Origin: Mycobacterium sp. DL99
GTDB taxonomy: Bacteria > Actinomycetota > Actinomycetes > Mycobacteriales > Mycobacteriaceae
Length of the DNA stretch: 64,000 bases
Direction of reading: 5' to 3'
Assembly: GCF_004762045.1 (NCBI RefSeq)
Contig: NZ_SJOM01000007.1
Coordinates: 5,321,798-5,385,797 of the forward strand
Shown here: positions 53,380-61,798 of the stretch, one piece after another
Layout: each line of letters starts with the position of its first letter
How positions within the stretch are numbered: the stretch's first letter is position 1
Position numbers and translations under genes: made by a program
Notes under the pieces: generated by a model
Told to the model about the DNA's origin: nothing
What the model saw: the letters and a program-made list of their open reading frames with translations, nothing else
Database searches by the model: none

Positions 53380-53847
53380 ATGGCCATGGAAGGCTCGGTC
53401 ACGGTGCGGATGTCCGCGCCGGCGGACCGCATCTGGGACCTCATCTCCGACGTCCGCAACACCGGGAAGTTCTCGCCCGAGGTAATGGAAGCCGAGTGGC
53501 TCGGCGGGGCGACCGGGCCAGCACTCGGCGCGCGGTTCCGCGGCCACGTGAAGCGCAATGAGATCGGACCCGTCTACTGGACCACCTGCAAAGTGACGGC
53601 CTGCGATCCCGGACGTGAATTCGGCTTCGCGGTGATGATGGGTGACCGGGCAGTCAACACCTGGCACTACCAGTTGGCACCGGCCGGAACGGACACCGAT
53701 GTCACCGAGTCCTTCCGGATGCCGCCGGGAGCGTTCACCGCCGTGTTCTCGGTTCTCGGCGGTCAACTCCGCCAGCGCCGCAACGTCCGCGACATGCGCA
53801 AGACGCTGGAACGGATCAAGGCCGTCGTGGAGGGCTCGGGGCAGTAG
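53380..53847 (+). CDS. SRPBCC-family (polyketide cyclase/dehydrase-like) protein
   Basis: A 155-residue START-fold protein. GSVTVRMSAPADRIWDLISDVRNTGKFSPEVMEAEWLGG is a classical SRPBCC start, and VTESFRMPPGAF with a C-terminal long helix completes the fold. It binds a hydrophobic ligand; no specific function can be assigned. The ATG is preceded by GGGAGGGG. Confidence 0.85.
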   Translation: MAMEGSVTVRMSAPADRIWDLISDVRNTGKFSPEVMEAEWLGGATGPALGARFRGHVKRNEIGPVYWTTCKVTACDPGREFGFAVMMGDRAVNTWHYQLAPAGTDTDVTESFRMPPGAFTAVFSVLGGQLRQRRNVRDMRKTLERIKAVVEGSGQ

Positions 53848-54108
53848 GCGCCAAAGCCCGGTGCCCCTGTCGATCGACCTCCCCCGAGCCGGCCAGACGC
53901 AACTTCCTGTGCGCACCTTTGCGCAAGCTGTGTATTGATGAGAATTCCGCCAGGGCCCTGGTCCGTGTAGCGGCCCGGCGTGACATTTAGTTATGCTTAA
54001 TATTGCGTAGGCATACATCTTGGCGCCCACCATTGGCACTTGTACATCTGGAAATCACGCGGTCGGGAGTGATGTGACCAGGCACCGGTCATCATCGAGG
54101 AGGTCGGA
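53848..54108. other. 261-bp spacer upstream of the repeat-rich membrane protein
   Basis: No gene is seen. Positions 53980-54025 are distinctly AT-rich (TTTAGTTATGCTTAATATTG) and probably contain the promoter of the gene at 54109, leaving a leader of about 90 bases before the GAGGAGG ribosome-binding site. Confidence 0.4.
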
Positions 54109-56280
54109 ATGACTGCTCTCAGCCCCCCACCCGTCGACTTGAGAACTTTGCGGCCCGTCGAGCCGCTGCCGCCGCGCCGCCGGCTCATCCCCCGGTCACG
54201 CCGAGGCAAAGCCGCCATCGCCGGTGGATTAGTCGTGTTGCTGGTCGCCGGGCTACTCGGCGCGACGTACACGACCTCGCCGGGAGGCACCTTGTGGGAT
54301 GTCCAGAAGGCGATCTTCCCCGAGCACGCGCAAGGCGTTGCCCTGACCGCCGTCGTCGATGATCTGAAGACGGCGCAGGACATCCTCGGAAGCGGACAGC
54401 AGCCGACCGCCGATCAGCTGACCGACGCGCGCACGGCACTCAATGAGGCCAAGCAAGGCCTGGACTACGTCTCCCCGTCTCCGCAGCGCACCAGTCTGCA
54501 GAACCTCTATCTGCAACTGACACAACAACTTCTGCAGTACACCCCAGATTCGGTGCAACAACTGGTGGCTCTGCCCGCACCAGCTGCGGCACCGCAAATT
54601 CCCGACGCGACACTGACAAGCGGGGCCGCGCCGACAAGCGGGGCCGCGCCGACATGGGGGTACACGGGCGCTGGTGGCGACGACTTCATCCCACCGCCAC
54701 CCGGCGTTCCGGTCGAGCCCGTAGCCGGCTGGGCCCAGCCCGCGGATCCTCCGCCGACTCCGAACCTCGGGTACCTCGGTTACTACGACCCGTCCTGGGG
54801 ACAGCTATACGGCTACAACCAAACTGGCTGGTACAACTACGACCTCAGCGGCTACAACCAGTACGGCTTCGATTTCCTCGGCTACGACCGCTGGGGCTAC
54901 GACCGCTGGGGTTATGACCGGTGGGGCTATGACCACTGGGGGTACAACTGGGGCGGCTACAACTGGGCCGGCTACGACCGCCACGGCTGGGACCGCAACG
55001 GCTGCAACGAATGGGGCCAGCGCCGCGACCATCCCGGCGACCCCCGCAAGCAAGACTGGTACGACCGCCACCACCCGTACAAGCAGTACTACCAGTGGAA
55101 GTTCCAGAACCACGATCCGGTGTACCGCCGGGCGCTATGGAACCGGGCCCACGGATTCAACCCGGACAGGTACCAAAACTGGAACAGGAACCGGGATTGG
55201 CACAATCCGCGTAACCGCGACTGGGCACGGCCGGCCACCCCCAATCCAGTCATCAAGGTGGACATCCGCGTCTCATCTCCGGTGGTGAACCTGAATGCCT
55301 CACTGGCGCAGTTCATCTCAAACGACAAGACGACCCGCAGCTCCGCGGCGCTGATGAAGAACCTCGCGGACAAATCCACCCGTGACTTCACCAGAGAACT
55401 CGCCCCGCGGCCGACCATCCTCACCGAGCAGGCGCCGGCGTCCCCCCTGAAAAACTGGCCCGCCGCACCCAAGGCCAGCCACGAAACAACGTTCGCACCA
55501 CCGGCATTGACGGCAGCCACGCCGGCTACGCCACCGTCCAAGGTGTCACCCGAGTTTTCCGCACCCAAACTCCCGCCGGCGCCCGCCGACACACCCCCGA
55601 CGATCGACAAACCGCGGGAAAAGCCAGAGCCCGCACCGGACAACATGGCGCCGAGAACGGACCCCGATCGTTCCGCTGAGCAGATGCCGACACCCCCGAA
55701 GGGGGACGCACCAGACCGTGCCGGGGCTCCGCCGGCCGAGCCGAGACCGGACACCCCGTCCAAACCTGAGTTGACACCTCCGGCCGAACCGAAAACGGAC
55801 AGCCCGTCAGACCCTGTGGTGACACCGCCCCGCGAGGACTCAACACCGCACCGGGACAACCCTGTTCGTGAGGCACCCGCACCGGAAGCGCCAGCACAGG
55901 AAGCGCCAGCACAGGAAGCTCCGGTACGGGAGGCGCCGACGCGGCAAGAGCCACCGCAAGAGCGCACCGCACCGGAACGACCCACCCAGGCTCCGGAGCC
56001 GCCGCGGCAGAAGACCGCACCGGAACCACCGGCCCAAGCACCTGTTCCTCAGACCCCGGTCCAACAAGCGCCAGTCCGGGAGGCACCGGTCCAACAAGCA
56101 CCAGTCCGAGAGGCACCGGTCCGGGAGGCACCGCCCCAGCGTGAGGCGCCCGTTCGGCAGAAGCCCGAGCGGCAGGCACCGCCGGAACGTGAGGCTCCGC
56201 GATCCGATCCGGGCCCACGTCAGTCGCCCGAACAGCCAAGGACAAAGGGACCCAAGTGTTCATCATTTCCGATGTGCTGA
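54109..56280 (+). CDS. Membrane-anchored Tyr/Trp-repeat and Pro-rich protein
   Basis: A 723-residue mosaic. A basic cytoplasmic N-terminus (1-38) is followed by one helix (about 39-56), then a helical module (TLWDVQKAIFPEHAQGVALTAVVDDLKTAQDIL...) similar in style to the extracytoplasmic helix pair of RsdA-type anti-sigma factors, but without the sigma-binding N-terminus. Residues 240-305 are tandem aromatic repeats (GYDRWGYDRWGYDHWGYNWG). A basic Trp/Arg/Asn region and, from about 460, a long Pro/Glu/Ala-rich tail with EAPVREAPVQQAP-like repeats follow, ending in two cysteines. It should reach far into the cell wall. Function unknown. An exact 18-bp duplication codes for TSGAAPTSGAAP. Confidence 0.8.
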   Translation: MTALSPPPVDLRTLRPVEPLPPRRRLIPRSRRGKAAIAGGLVVLLVAGLLGATYTTSPGGTLWDVQKAIFPEHAQGVALTAVVDDLKTAQDILGSGQQPTADQLTDARTALNEAKQGLDYVSPSPQRTSLQNLYLQLTQQLLQYTPDSVQQLVALPAPAAAPQIPDATLTSGAAPTSGAAPTWGYTGAGGDDFIPPPPGVPVEPVAGWAQPADPPPTPNLGYLGYYDPSWGQLYGYNQTGWYNYDLSGYNQYGFDFLGYDRWGYDRWGYDRWGYDHWGYNWGGYNWAGYDRHGWDRNGCNEWGQRRDHPGDPRKQDWYDRHHPYKQYYQWKFQNHDPVYRRALWNRAHGFNPDRYQNWNRNRDWHNPRNRDWARPATPNPVIKVDIRVSSPVVNLNASLAQFISNDKTTRSSAALMKNLADKSTRDFTRELAPRPTILTEQAPASPLKNWPAAPKASHETTFAPPALTAATPATPPSKVSPEFSAPKLPPAPADTPPTIDKPREKPEPAPDNMAPRTDPDRSAEQMPTPPKGDAPDRAGAPPAEPRPDTPSKPELTPPAEPKTDSPSDPVVTPPREDSTPHRDNPVREAPAPEAPAQEAPAQEAPVREAPTRQEPPQERTAPERPTQAPEPPRQKTAPEPPAQAPVPQTPVQQAPVREAPVQQAPVREAPVREAPPQREAPVRQKPERQAPPEREAPRSDPGPRQSPEQPRTKGPKCSSFPMC
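54841..55010 (+). repeat. Tandem 15-base codon repeat for (G-Y-D-R-W)n
   Basis: Successive 15-base units (GGCTACGACCGCTGG type) code for GYDRW, GYDRW, GYDRW, GYDHW, GYNWG, GYNWA, GYDRH. Units are nearly identical at the DNA level in the first four copies, indicating expansion by slippage. Confidence 0.75.
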
Positions 56281-56324
56281 ACATCCTTGTCCCGCACGGT
56301 CACTGACGCCTGACCTCACGCTCG

Positions 56325-59300
56325 CTATGGTCCGATGCGGATCGGCGCCGGGTTCCACAGGCCGCTGCGGGTGGCGGTGCCGAGGTCCAGGTGGGCCTCG
56401 GAAGCCTGCACGATGGGGTCGAATCGGCGCAGCGAGCCCCAGTCGCGTCCCCAGTCCCGGGACAGGTAGGTGGGCATGACGTGGGCGCGCAGCAGGAGGT
56501 CGGTGATGCCCAGCGGCCCGCCGTTCTCGCCGCTCTGCCAGGTGTCGGGCATCTCGATCTTCGCCGGATAGTCCGGGGAGATCCGGTATTCGGGGACTTG
56601 GGCGACGCCGTTGGCATGCAGCATGGGCTGTTGACAGGGGAACACCAATCCCACGGCCCAGTCGAGCAGAACCGGCTGCGTGGAGCCCAGATACTCTTGC
56701 ACCGAACGTAATTCGGGCATCCGGGGCGGAGTGACGGCCACCCAGTCACCGACGTTGAGCGAACGGTCTTCGGCAACTACCCGGACGAAGCGGGCATCGG
56801 CGGGGATCTCGGCGCGGGGGAAACGGAGGTTGCGCCAAGCAGGTTGGGGGCCGATGTCGTAGGGGGTGAGCCGGCCACCGGGCACGAGGGTGCCGTCGGG
56901 GCCCGGTGTGCCGTATTCGAGGGCGACGGTCTGGGCTGTGGTGTGCCCGGACAGCACACTGTTCCCGGTGATGGTGCCGGCAGCGGTGATCACCACGAGC
57001 GGGTGGTCGTTGTCCGCAGCAGGGAGTCGATACCACGCCGAGGTCAATGTGCTGACTTGTTGAGGCCCGGCGGTGAAGCTACCCGCCATCGGCACCCGCG
57101 CGGGGTCCAGGCCGTAGGGCAGCGCGACGCTGGAACCGTTGGCCCCAGGTTGGTCCAGGGCGGTGGCAGCTTCCCAGTCGTAATCGGTTCCGGATTTGGG
57201 TTGGCTCTGCCAGATCGCCTCGGCCAGAGTGTGTTCGGGCACTCCGTTGGTGCCGAAGCCGACGGATTCACTGCCACCCAATGGGCCCAGCGGACCGTAG
57301 CCTCCGGGTAGCGGGGCCAGGAATCCGGTGTTCGGGTCGGGTTCGACGAGGACATCGTCGGCCAGCCCGCACCCGCCCGCCAGCTCTCGCAGATTGGCCC
57401 AGCCGTTGGAGTAGCTGGGGTACTCCTTGATCACTCCGGTCAGCATCGAGCCGGCGCACACCACCACCATGAACCCCGCCGCCACCGGCACGGGTGCGGC
57501 AGTCAGCACGCGGGTCAATCGAGGCTCCGGCCGCGTCGGTGAGGCCAGGTGCAGCCAACCGGCGTAGCCGGCAGTCAGCAGGCACAACGCGAAGAGGATG
57601 GCGCTGGCGGTGACCGGACCCCAGTGCGGGCTACTGTCGTTGAACGGCACCCCGTAGCTGGAGACGTACCAATAGCCGTTGGTCGACGCGAAACACAAAG
57701 CGAGAACAAAGAACACGGTCGCCAAGAAGGCGACCCGGTTGCGTGCCGACTGCAATATCGTCGGGCCGAGCAGCACGGTGGCCACCGCGGCCATCGCCGC
57801 CCCGGCTGCGGCGAACAGCCCGAAATGGTGGATCCACTTCGTCGGCGCGAACGTCAGCAGGAACAAGGTCGCGAAGATGACACCCATCAGCCGCCATACC
57901 GGGCCGGTGGCAATCCCCGGAATCCGCTTGCGCCGCAACAACACCAGCATCGACGGGAACAGACACGCCATCGTGATCAGAATTCCGAAACGACGCGACA
58001 GGGCAGCATCGGTCGTCGACAGAACCAGGTAGAAGTAGCGCAGGTTCTCGGTGTACCAGGGCTGAGCGGGTCCGATGGCCGTGCGGACCTCAGTGGCCTC
58101 GCGCACCGCGGCGATGGTCTGATCGGCGAAGATCACCGTCAGCACCACGACCCCGGCCGCGGCCAGCGGCAACAGCACCGGCCAGATCCCCACCGTTTTC
58201 GCGCGGGCGACGATGATGCGCAGGATCGGGCGCCCACCTGCCAGCAGCACGGCTACCGCGATGATCCCGGTCGGCTGGATACCCAGCGTGAATGCGGCCA
58301 CGACGATCGCCAGCCCCACCGGGGTGACGCGGCGGGTGACGATGGCGCGTTCCACCAGGACGTAGGTGATCAGGGCGCCGGTGGCGATCTGACCTTCGGG
58401 ACGCAGCCCGTTGTTGAACGGCATCCACGCCGCGATGAACACCAGCGCCGCCGCCCACACCGCCGCGCGGTTACCAGCCACTGCCGGACCGAGCCGGGGC
58501 AACACCTCACGTGAGAGCAGCAACCAACACACCAACGCGCAGATCAGGTCCGGCAAGCGCAGCCACAGGCTGGCGTGGCTGACATGGGTCATGGCGGCGA
58601 TGAGCTCGTAGTACCAACCGAACGGGTCCTCGGGGCTACCGAACCAGCGGAAGTAGTTCGCCATGTAGCCGGCATGGCTGGCGGTGTTGGCCATGCCGAA
58701 CTGATAGCCGTCATCGGAAGATCCCGCGCCGGCGATGAACCAGAACACCGACACCACGACGACGGTCGCGTCCACCGCGGTGAAGTAGCGCCACCGGGCC
58801 GGAATGCGCCGCTGCGCGCGGCGGCCATCGAGGCGGTCCAGCCGCCACAATGCCAGCAGCCCAACGACAGTGCCCAGGATTCCGGCCAGCATCGCCGCCA
58901 TTTTCAGCGGTGACGGGGAGCTGGTGAAGCGCGTGTCGATCGTCGCCGACAACGACAGCCCGGGCGGCGCCGGACCCGTCAGATCGGTGAACACTCCGAC
59001 GATCTGTGGCCGCAAGTTCGGGTCGGCGAACCCACCACGTAGCGCGGTGCCGGTGTCGGGATCGATCAGGCCGGAGACCGAAGCGAACGTGCCCGCCGTC
59101 GATGAGGACACCTCCAGCTGCCGGCATGCCGGGTCGTCCATCCGGGCGCGGGGCACGCTGAGGACAACCACGTTGCGGGCGATCACGTCGACGCGCTGCG
59201 CGGTGGCCGTCACGAACAATCCGTTGAGCATCGCCTGCTTGCCGGCCGAGGGCGCCGTCCCCAGCACCAGCTCAGCCGCAGTTGGCATCTCACGGATCAC

Positions 59301-59570
59301 CGTGCACGGCACCGACGCCGTCAACGAAATCGGTGTCAATGAGACCAGCGGCGCGGTGACACTGCCCAACTGCCCGTTTTGAGGCCAGTTCAGTGTCGCC
59401 GTGGTCTGCACCACCGGCAACACCGGAATGAGCACACTGGCCACGAACCCGACCAGGCCCGCGATGATCGCAACGAGCCGGGTCACCCGCAACGGGCGGT
59501 CCGACCGCGCCACCGATTCCTCAGCGGGAGCGCCGCCGGTAAGAGGGGCGGTATCGCGCACCAAGCTCAC
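56325..59570 (-). CDS. Emb-family arabinosyltransferase paralogue
   Basis: A 1081-residue GT53 (EmbA/B/C) protein. About 13-15 helices are preceded by an N-terminal extracytoplasmic domain. The catalytic loop contains the GT-C aspartates (SSDDGYQFGMAN) and GYMANYFRWFGSPEDPFGWYYELIAAMTHVSHASLW. The C-terminal about 370 residues are the carbohydrate-binding region (RDWGSLRRFDP, LWNPAPIRIGP). It adds arabinose from decaprenyl-phosphoarabinose to cell-wall arabinan. It is alone, not in an embCAB cluster, and is divergent from a TetR regulator. The GTG start has GGGGAGA upstream. Confidence 0.93.
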   Translation of the reverse strand: MSLVRDTAPLTGGAPAEESVARSDRPLRVTRLVAIIAGLVGFVASVLIPVLPVVQTTATLNWPQNGQLGSVTAPLVSLTPISLTASVPCTVIREMPTAAELVLGTAPSAGKQAMLNGLFVTATAQRVDVIARNVVVLSVPRARMDDPACRQLEVSSSTAGTFASVSGLIDPDTGTALRGGFADPNLRPQIVGVFTDLTGPAPPGLSLSATIDTRFTSSPSPLKMAAMLAGILGTVVGLLALWRLDRLDGRRAQRRIPARWRYFTAVDATVVVVSVFWFIAGAGSSDDGYQFGMANTASHAGYMANYFRWFGSPEDPFGWYYELIAAMTHVSHASLWLRLPDLICALVCWLLLSREVLPRLGPAVAGNRAAVWAAALVFIAAWMPFNNGLRPEGQIATGALITYVLVERAIVTRRVTPVGLAIVVAAFTLGIQPTGIIAVAVLLAGGRPILRIIVARAKTVGIWPVLLPLAAAGVVVLTVIFADQTIAAVREATEVRTAIGPAQPWYTENLRYFYLVLSTTDAALSRRFGILITMACLFPSMLVLLRRKRIPGIATGPVWRLMGVIFATLFLLTFAPTKWIHHFGLFAAAGAAMAAVATVLLGPTILQSARNRVAFLATVFFVLALCFASTNGYWYVSSYGVPFNDSSPHWGPVTASAILFALCLLTAGYAGWLHLASPTRPEPRLTRVLTAAPVPVAAGFMVVVCAGSMLTGVIKEYPSYSNGWANLRELAGGCGLADDVLVEPDPNTGFLAPLPGGYGPLGPLGGSESVGFGTNGVPEHTLAEAIWQSQPKSGTDYDWEAATALDQPGANGSSVALPYGLDPARVPMAGSFTAGPQQVSTLTSAWYRLPAADNDHPLVVITAAGTITGNSVLSGHTTAQTVALEYGTPGPDGTLVPGGRLTPYDIGPQPAWRNLRFPRAEIPADARFVRVVAEDRSLNVGDWVAVTPPRMPELRSVQEYLGSTQPVLLDWAVGLVFPCQQPMLHANGVAQVPEYRISPDYPAKIEMPDTWQSGENGGPLGITDLLLRAHVMPTYLSRDWGRDWGSLRRFDPIVQASEAHLDLGTATRSGLWNPAPIRIGP

Positions 59571-59624
59571 CGGGTCTCCCCGACCGTCGTGTTCGCGCGC
59601 ATCGCATCATCAGTATCCGAAGCA

Positions 59625-59635
59625 ACTGTTACAGT
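59625..59635. promoter_or_regulatory. TetR-type operator between emb paralogue and its divergent regulator
   Basis: ACTGT-T-ACAGT is a perfect inverted repeat whose right half (TACAGT) is also the best -10 box of the TetR gene, six bases before the GTG. Confidence 0.5.
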
Positions 59636-59640
59636 CAAGC

Positions 59641-60255
59641 GTGCCACGGCCGGTCGACCACGCTAAACGCGAGGAACTACTGGCCACTGCGGGCGCGATC
59701 TTGGCGCGCACCGGGGTGGTCGATACCTCACTGCGCGAGCTTGCTTCCCAGATGGGAACCAGCGCTCGGATGCTGGTCTACTACTTCGGCAGCAAAGAAC
59801 AACTCATTCTCGAAGTCCTGAACCGTCAGCAGCGTGCGGCGATACCCCGGACCGAGGAGTTGGATCTTCCGGAGTCGATTGCGGCACATCGTGAATGGTG
59901 CTTCGACGACTGGCATGACTGCACCCGCGGGGAACGCCAGCAGAGCCTGCGCGTCGTGCTGCAAGTCTTCGGCGCCGCATGCGGACTCGACAGCCCCTAT
60001 CGCGAATACACCTGGGACACCCTGTCCTTACTGACCCGCAACTCCAAAGCCCGCCTGCAAGCGCTCGGCATGCCCGACCACGTCGCCGAAACCCGTTCGC
60101 GCATCGCGCTGGCAGCCTTCCAGGGCTTCATCATCGAGTACTTCACCGCTCCCGACCCCGCCTTCGTCGACGACACCTTCGCCAGGTTCGTCGATGAGTT
60201 CCTGCTCGCACCGTTCACTCCCGCCGGCCCGGCCGGCTCTGAGGAAACACGTTGA
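59641..60255 (+). CDS. TetR-family transcriptional regulator
   Basis: A 204-residue regulator. REELLATAGAILARTGVVDTSLRELASQMGTSARMLVYYFGSKEQLILEVL is the TetR HTH; the C-terminal about 140 residues form a ligand domain. Divergent arrangement and the palindrome in the 70-bp spacer make the Emb paralogue its probable target. GTG 59641 follows the operator directly. A short frame overlaps its stop. Confidence 0.92.
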   Translation: MPRPVDHAKREELLATAGAILARTGVVDTSLRELASQMGTSARMLVYYFGSKEQLILEVLNRQQRAAIPRTEELDLPESIAAHREWCFDDWHDCTRGERQQSLRVVLQVFGAACGLDSPYREYTWDTLSLLTRNSKARLQALGMPDHVAETRSRIALAAFQGFIIEYFTAPDPAFVDDTFARFVDEFLLAPFTPAGPAGSEETR

Positions 60256-60479
60256 CGGCCAACAACACCGATCCCGAGCCGGCACCGCCACAGACAACCA
60301 TCGATCGGGCTGGCGCCGCCGACCTGCGTCGCGGCGTGATCAGTATGGCGATCGGATTCGCCACGCATCCTCCGGGCAGTCGCTCACAACCCACACAGCA
60401 CATCAGCCGCGCCCGCAACACAAACACCACGTCGCGACGGCCCCGATGCGACCGATTGACGGTTGGCCAACTACCATGA
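60252..60479 (+). CDS. Short frame overlapping the TetR stop, possible remnant
   Basis: A 75-codon frame beginning with TTG that overlaps the TetR stop (TTGA). Residues 1-38 (MTANNTDPEPAPPQTTIDRAGAADLRRG) look like a normal N-terminus coupled to TetR; the rest is low-complexity Arg/Thr/Ser with no fold. It ends 43 bases before the tRNA gene, so it may be the beginning of a gene cut off by the insertion next to the tRNA. Confidence 0.35.
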   Translation: MTANNTDPEPAPPQTTIDRAGAADLRRGVISMAIGFATHPPGSRSQPTQHISRARNTNTTSRRPRCDRLTVGQLP

Positions 60480-60522
60480 GTCGTCCCTATGGGTTTTAGA
60501 CACCTATTTCGATAGGTCCCCC

Positions 60523-60598
60523 GCCCCCGTAGCTCAGGGGATAGAGCACGGCTCTCCTAAAGCCGGTGTCGCAGGTTCGAATCCTGCCGGGGGCACCA
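60523..60598 (+). tRNA. tRNA-Arg (anticodon CCT)
   Basis: A complete cloverleaf: acceptor GCCCCCG/CGGGGGC, D arm GCTC...GAGC, anticodon stem CGGCT/AGCCG with loop CTCCTAA (anticodon CCT), T arm with GGTTCGAATCC, discriminator A and encoded CCA. It decodes AGG. Its 3' half serves as the left copy of a 36-bp direct repeat, a common integrase attachment arrangement. Confidence 0.97.
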
Positions 60599-60602
60599 CA
60601 AC
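60567..60602 (+). repeat. attL: 3' end of tRNA-Arg, left copy of 36-bp direct repeat
   Basis: The sequence from the variable/T-arm region through CCA and four extra bases is identical to 61666-61701. Repeats of tRNA 3' ends flanking foreign DNA are the signature of site-specific integration. Confidence 0.85.
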
Positions 60603-60804
60603 GTTGTATGACGTCGGGTGATGCTTGACGTTTCGATGTCGGGTGATGCCTGACAATGTTTCGGCTGATGCTTTACAGCTACTTCGGTTGATCCTTGACA
60701 CTCCCTAGATGAGGGAGTTGAGCGTGGTGGAGCAGCGGTATCAGGCTGTTTTGGCGGTGATCAGCGACGATCGGCAGCGATCCAGCGTTTTTTTTCATCG
60801 CTAA
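60603..60804 (+). mobile_element. IS481-like element remnant (left end and start of transposase)
   Basis: 60603-60700 consists of three to four imperfect 24-base direct repeats of the type TCGGGTGATGCTTGACGTTTCGA, resembling an IS end. The ATG at 60709 then reads MRELSVVEQRYQAVLAVISD, the recognisable start of an IS481-family transposase, but after 20 codons it diverges and stops at 60802-60804 following a run of eight T. No catalytic region remains. Confidence 0.6.
60709..60804 (+). pseudogene. Truncated IS481-family transposase
   Basis: 31 codons only; the first 20 match the transposase N-terminus and the remainder is unrelated. The DDE domain is absent. It is non-functional. Confidence 0.6.
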
Positions 60805-61012
60805 TGGCCCGGTCCAGCAGATCCGCGGCAGCGGTGTGGACCCGGGCCGCAGGCCAAGTACTTGTTCCTAGGTCATCGAGATCCTCGAACGCCAGTCGAG
60901 ACGGTCGGCGGCAATACATGCCGACAGGCCCGGTGCGCAGAGCTCGACGACGATTTGTGAATGCACGAAGATTGCTGTTTCCAATCACAACAATGCAGTG
61001 AAGGAGAGACTG

Positions 61013-61426
61013 ATGAGCTTTATCCACGCCCAGTTTCTTCCTGATTTCATGCTGGGCGATGACGTTGTCATGCTGGCAATGGACACCGCAGGTGCGGCTG
61101 TCATCCATGCCGCGTTGGAGGATGCGGTGCAGCGTGGGTGGTCGCAGTTGGAACACGACGGAGTCACCCACGAGTTCCGCATGGAGTCCGGTGCAGCCGA
61201 TATCGAACTGGGTGATGGCCGCATCGAATGGCGCCTAGATCGGGCAACTGCGGTTGAAATCCTCGATGACCTGGCTGAGCCCGCCGACCACGCTGGACAT
61301 CAGTATGTCGACATCCACACGCCTGCATCCACCCTGGTTCTGTCGTATGACGAGTACACGCCCGAGTATTTCGAGCAGCTCCCCGACGAATTGCGGTACG
61401 CCAAGCCAGGCGAAGGCTCCGCCTAG
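61013..61426 (+). CDS. Orphan acidic protein inside the tRNA-flanked insert
   Basis: A 137-residue protein with no recognised domain. It is acidic and appears alpha+beta: MSFIHAQFLPDFMLGDDVVMLAMDTAGAAVIHAALEDAVQRGWSQL, then strands around HEFRMESGAADIELGDGRIEWRLDRATAVEILDDL and a Tyr/Glu-rich C-terminus. AAGGAGAG lies six bases before the ATG. Base composition is lower in GC than the surrounding genes. It is the only intact gene between the two 36-bp repeats, so it is probably imported cargo. Confidence 0.65.
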   Translation: MSFIHAQFLPDFMLGDDVVMLAMDTAGAAVIHAALEDAVQRGWSQLEHDGVTHEFRMESGAADIELGDGRIEWRLDRATAVEILDDLAEPADHAGHQYVDIHTPASTLVLSYDEYTPEYFEQLPDELRYAKPGEGSA

Positions 61427-61665
61427 ATACGTCCGGTCTAATCAGCAACGGACGCCAACGATGGAGCCCAGACCACCCAAACGACAAACAACGCCCGACT
61501 GGAGCCTAGGGCTGGCTTGGGTCTGCTGAATGAGCTTGCGACTCGAGCTCGCGGACTCCGTTCCTGCAGTGTTTCGGCGCCAGAATCATCCACCGGTCAT
61601 CGGTTGTGCGGAGCAGATCATCGATCTTGCACATCTATCAATCACTACCGCCTGTAAAAGCCGGT
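61427..61665. other. Non-coding part of the tRNA-flanked insert
   Basis: No convincing gene on either strand. Base composition resembles the preceding cargo gene. The stretch ends at the right 36-bp repeat. Confidence 0.5.
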
Positions 61666-61701
61666 TGTCGCAGGTTCGAATCCTGCCGGGGGCACCACAA
61701 C
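61666..61701 (+). repeat. attR: right copy of the tRNA-Arg 3'-end repeat
   Basis: Thirty-six bases identical to 60567-60602; the ten bases before it (AAAAGCCGGT) also match the tRNA except for a one-base shift. The upstream anticodon half of a tRNA is missing, so this is not a second gene. Confidence 0.85.
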
Positions 61702-61798
61702 TTTTGTCTTGCCTCGGGTGAGGCTTCGCGAGTCCCCGATCTTGTCGGCAGGCGTCAGTAACGTCAGCGGCAGATCGACCATTCAGGGGGATGACAGA

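Noticed and set aside
55860-56160. CRISPR-like array suggested by repeated short units.
   Set aside because: The repeats are in frame Pro/Glu/Ala codons inside a protein, without constant spacer length; no CRISPR array was seen anywhere in the window.
60761-61171. Minus-strand frame of 136 codons across the IS remnant and the cargo gene.
   Set aside because: It has no ribosome-binding site, lies opposite the better-supported plus-strand gene, and spans the IS remnant junction; it could contain an old gene fragment but nothing recognisable.
61656-61701. Second tRNA gene.
   Set aside because: Only the T arm, acceptor strand and CCA are present; D arm and anticodon arm are missing, so it is an attachment repeat.
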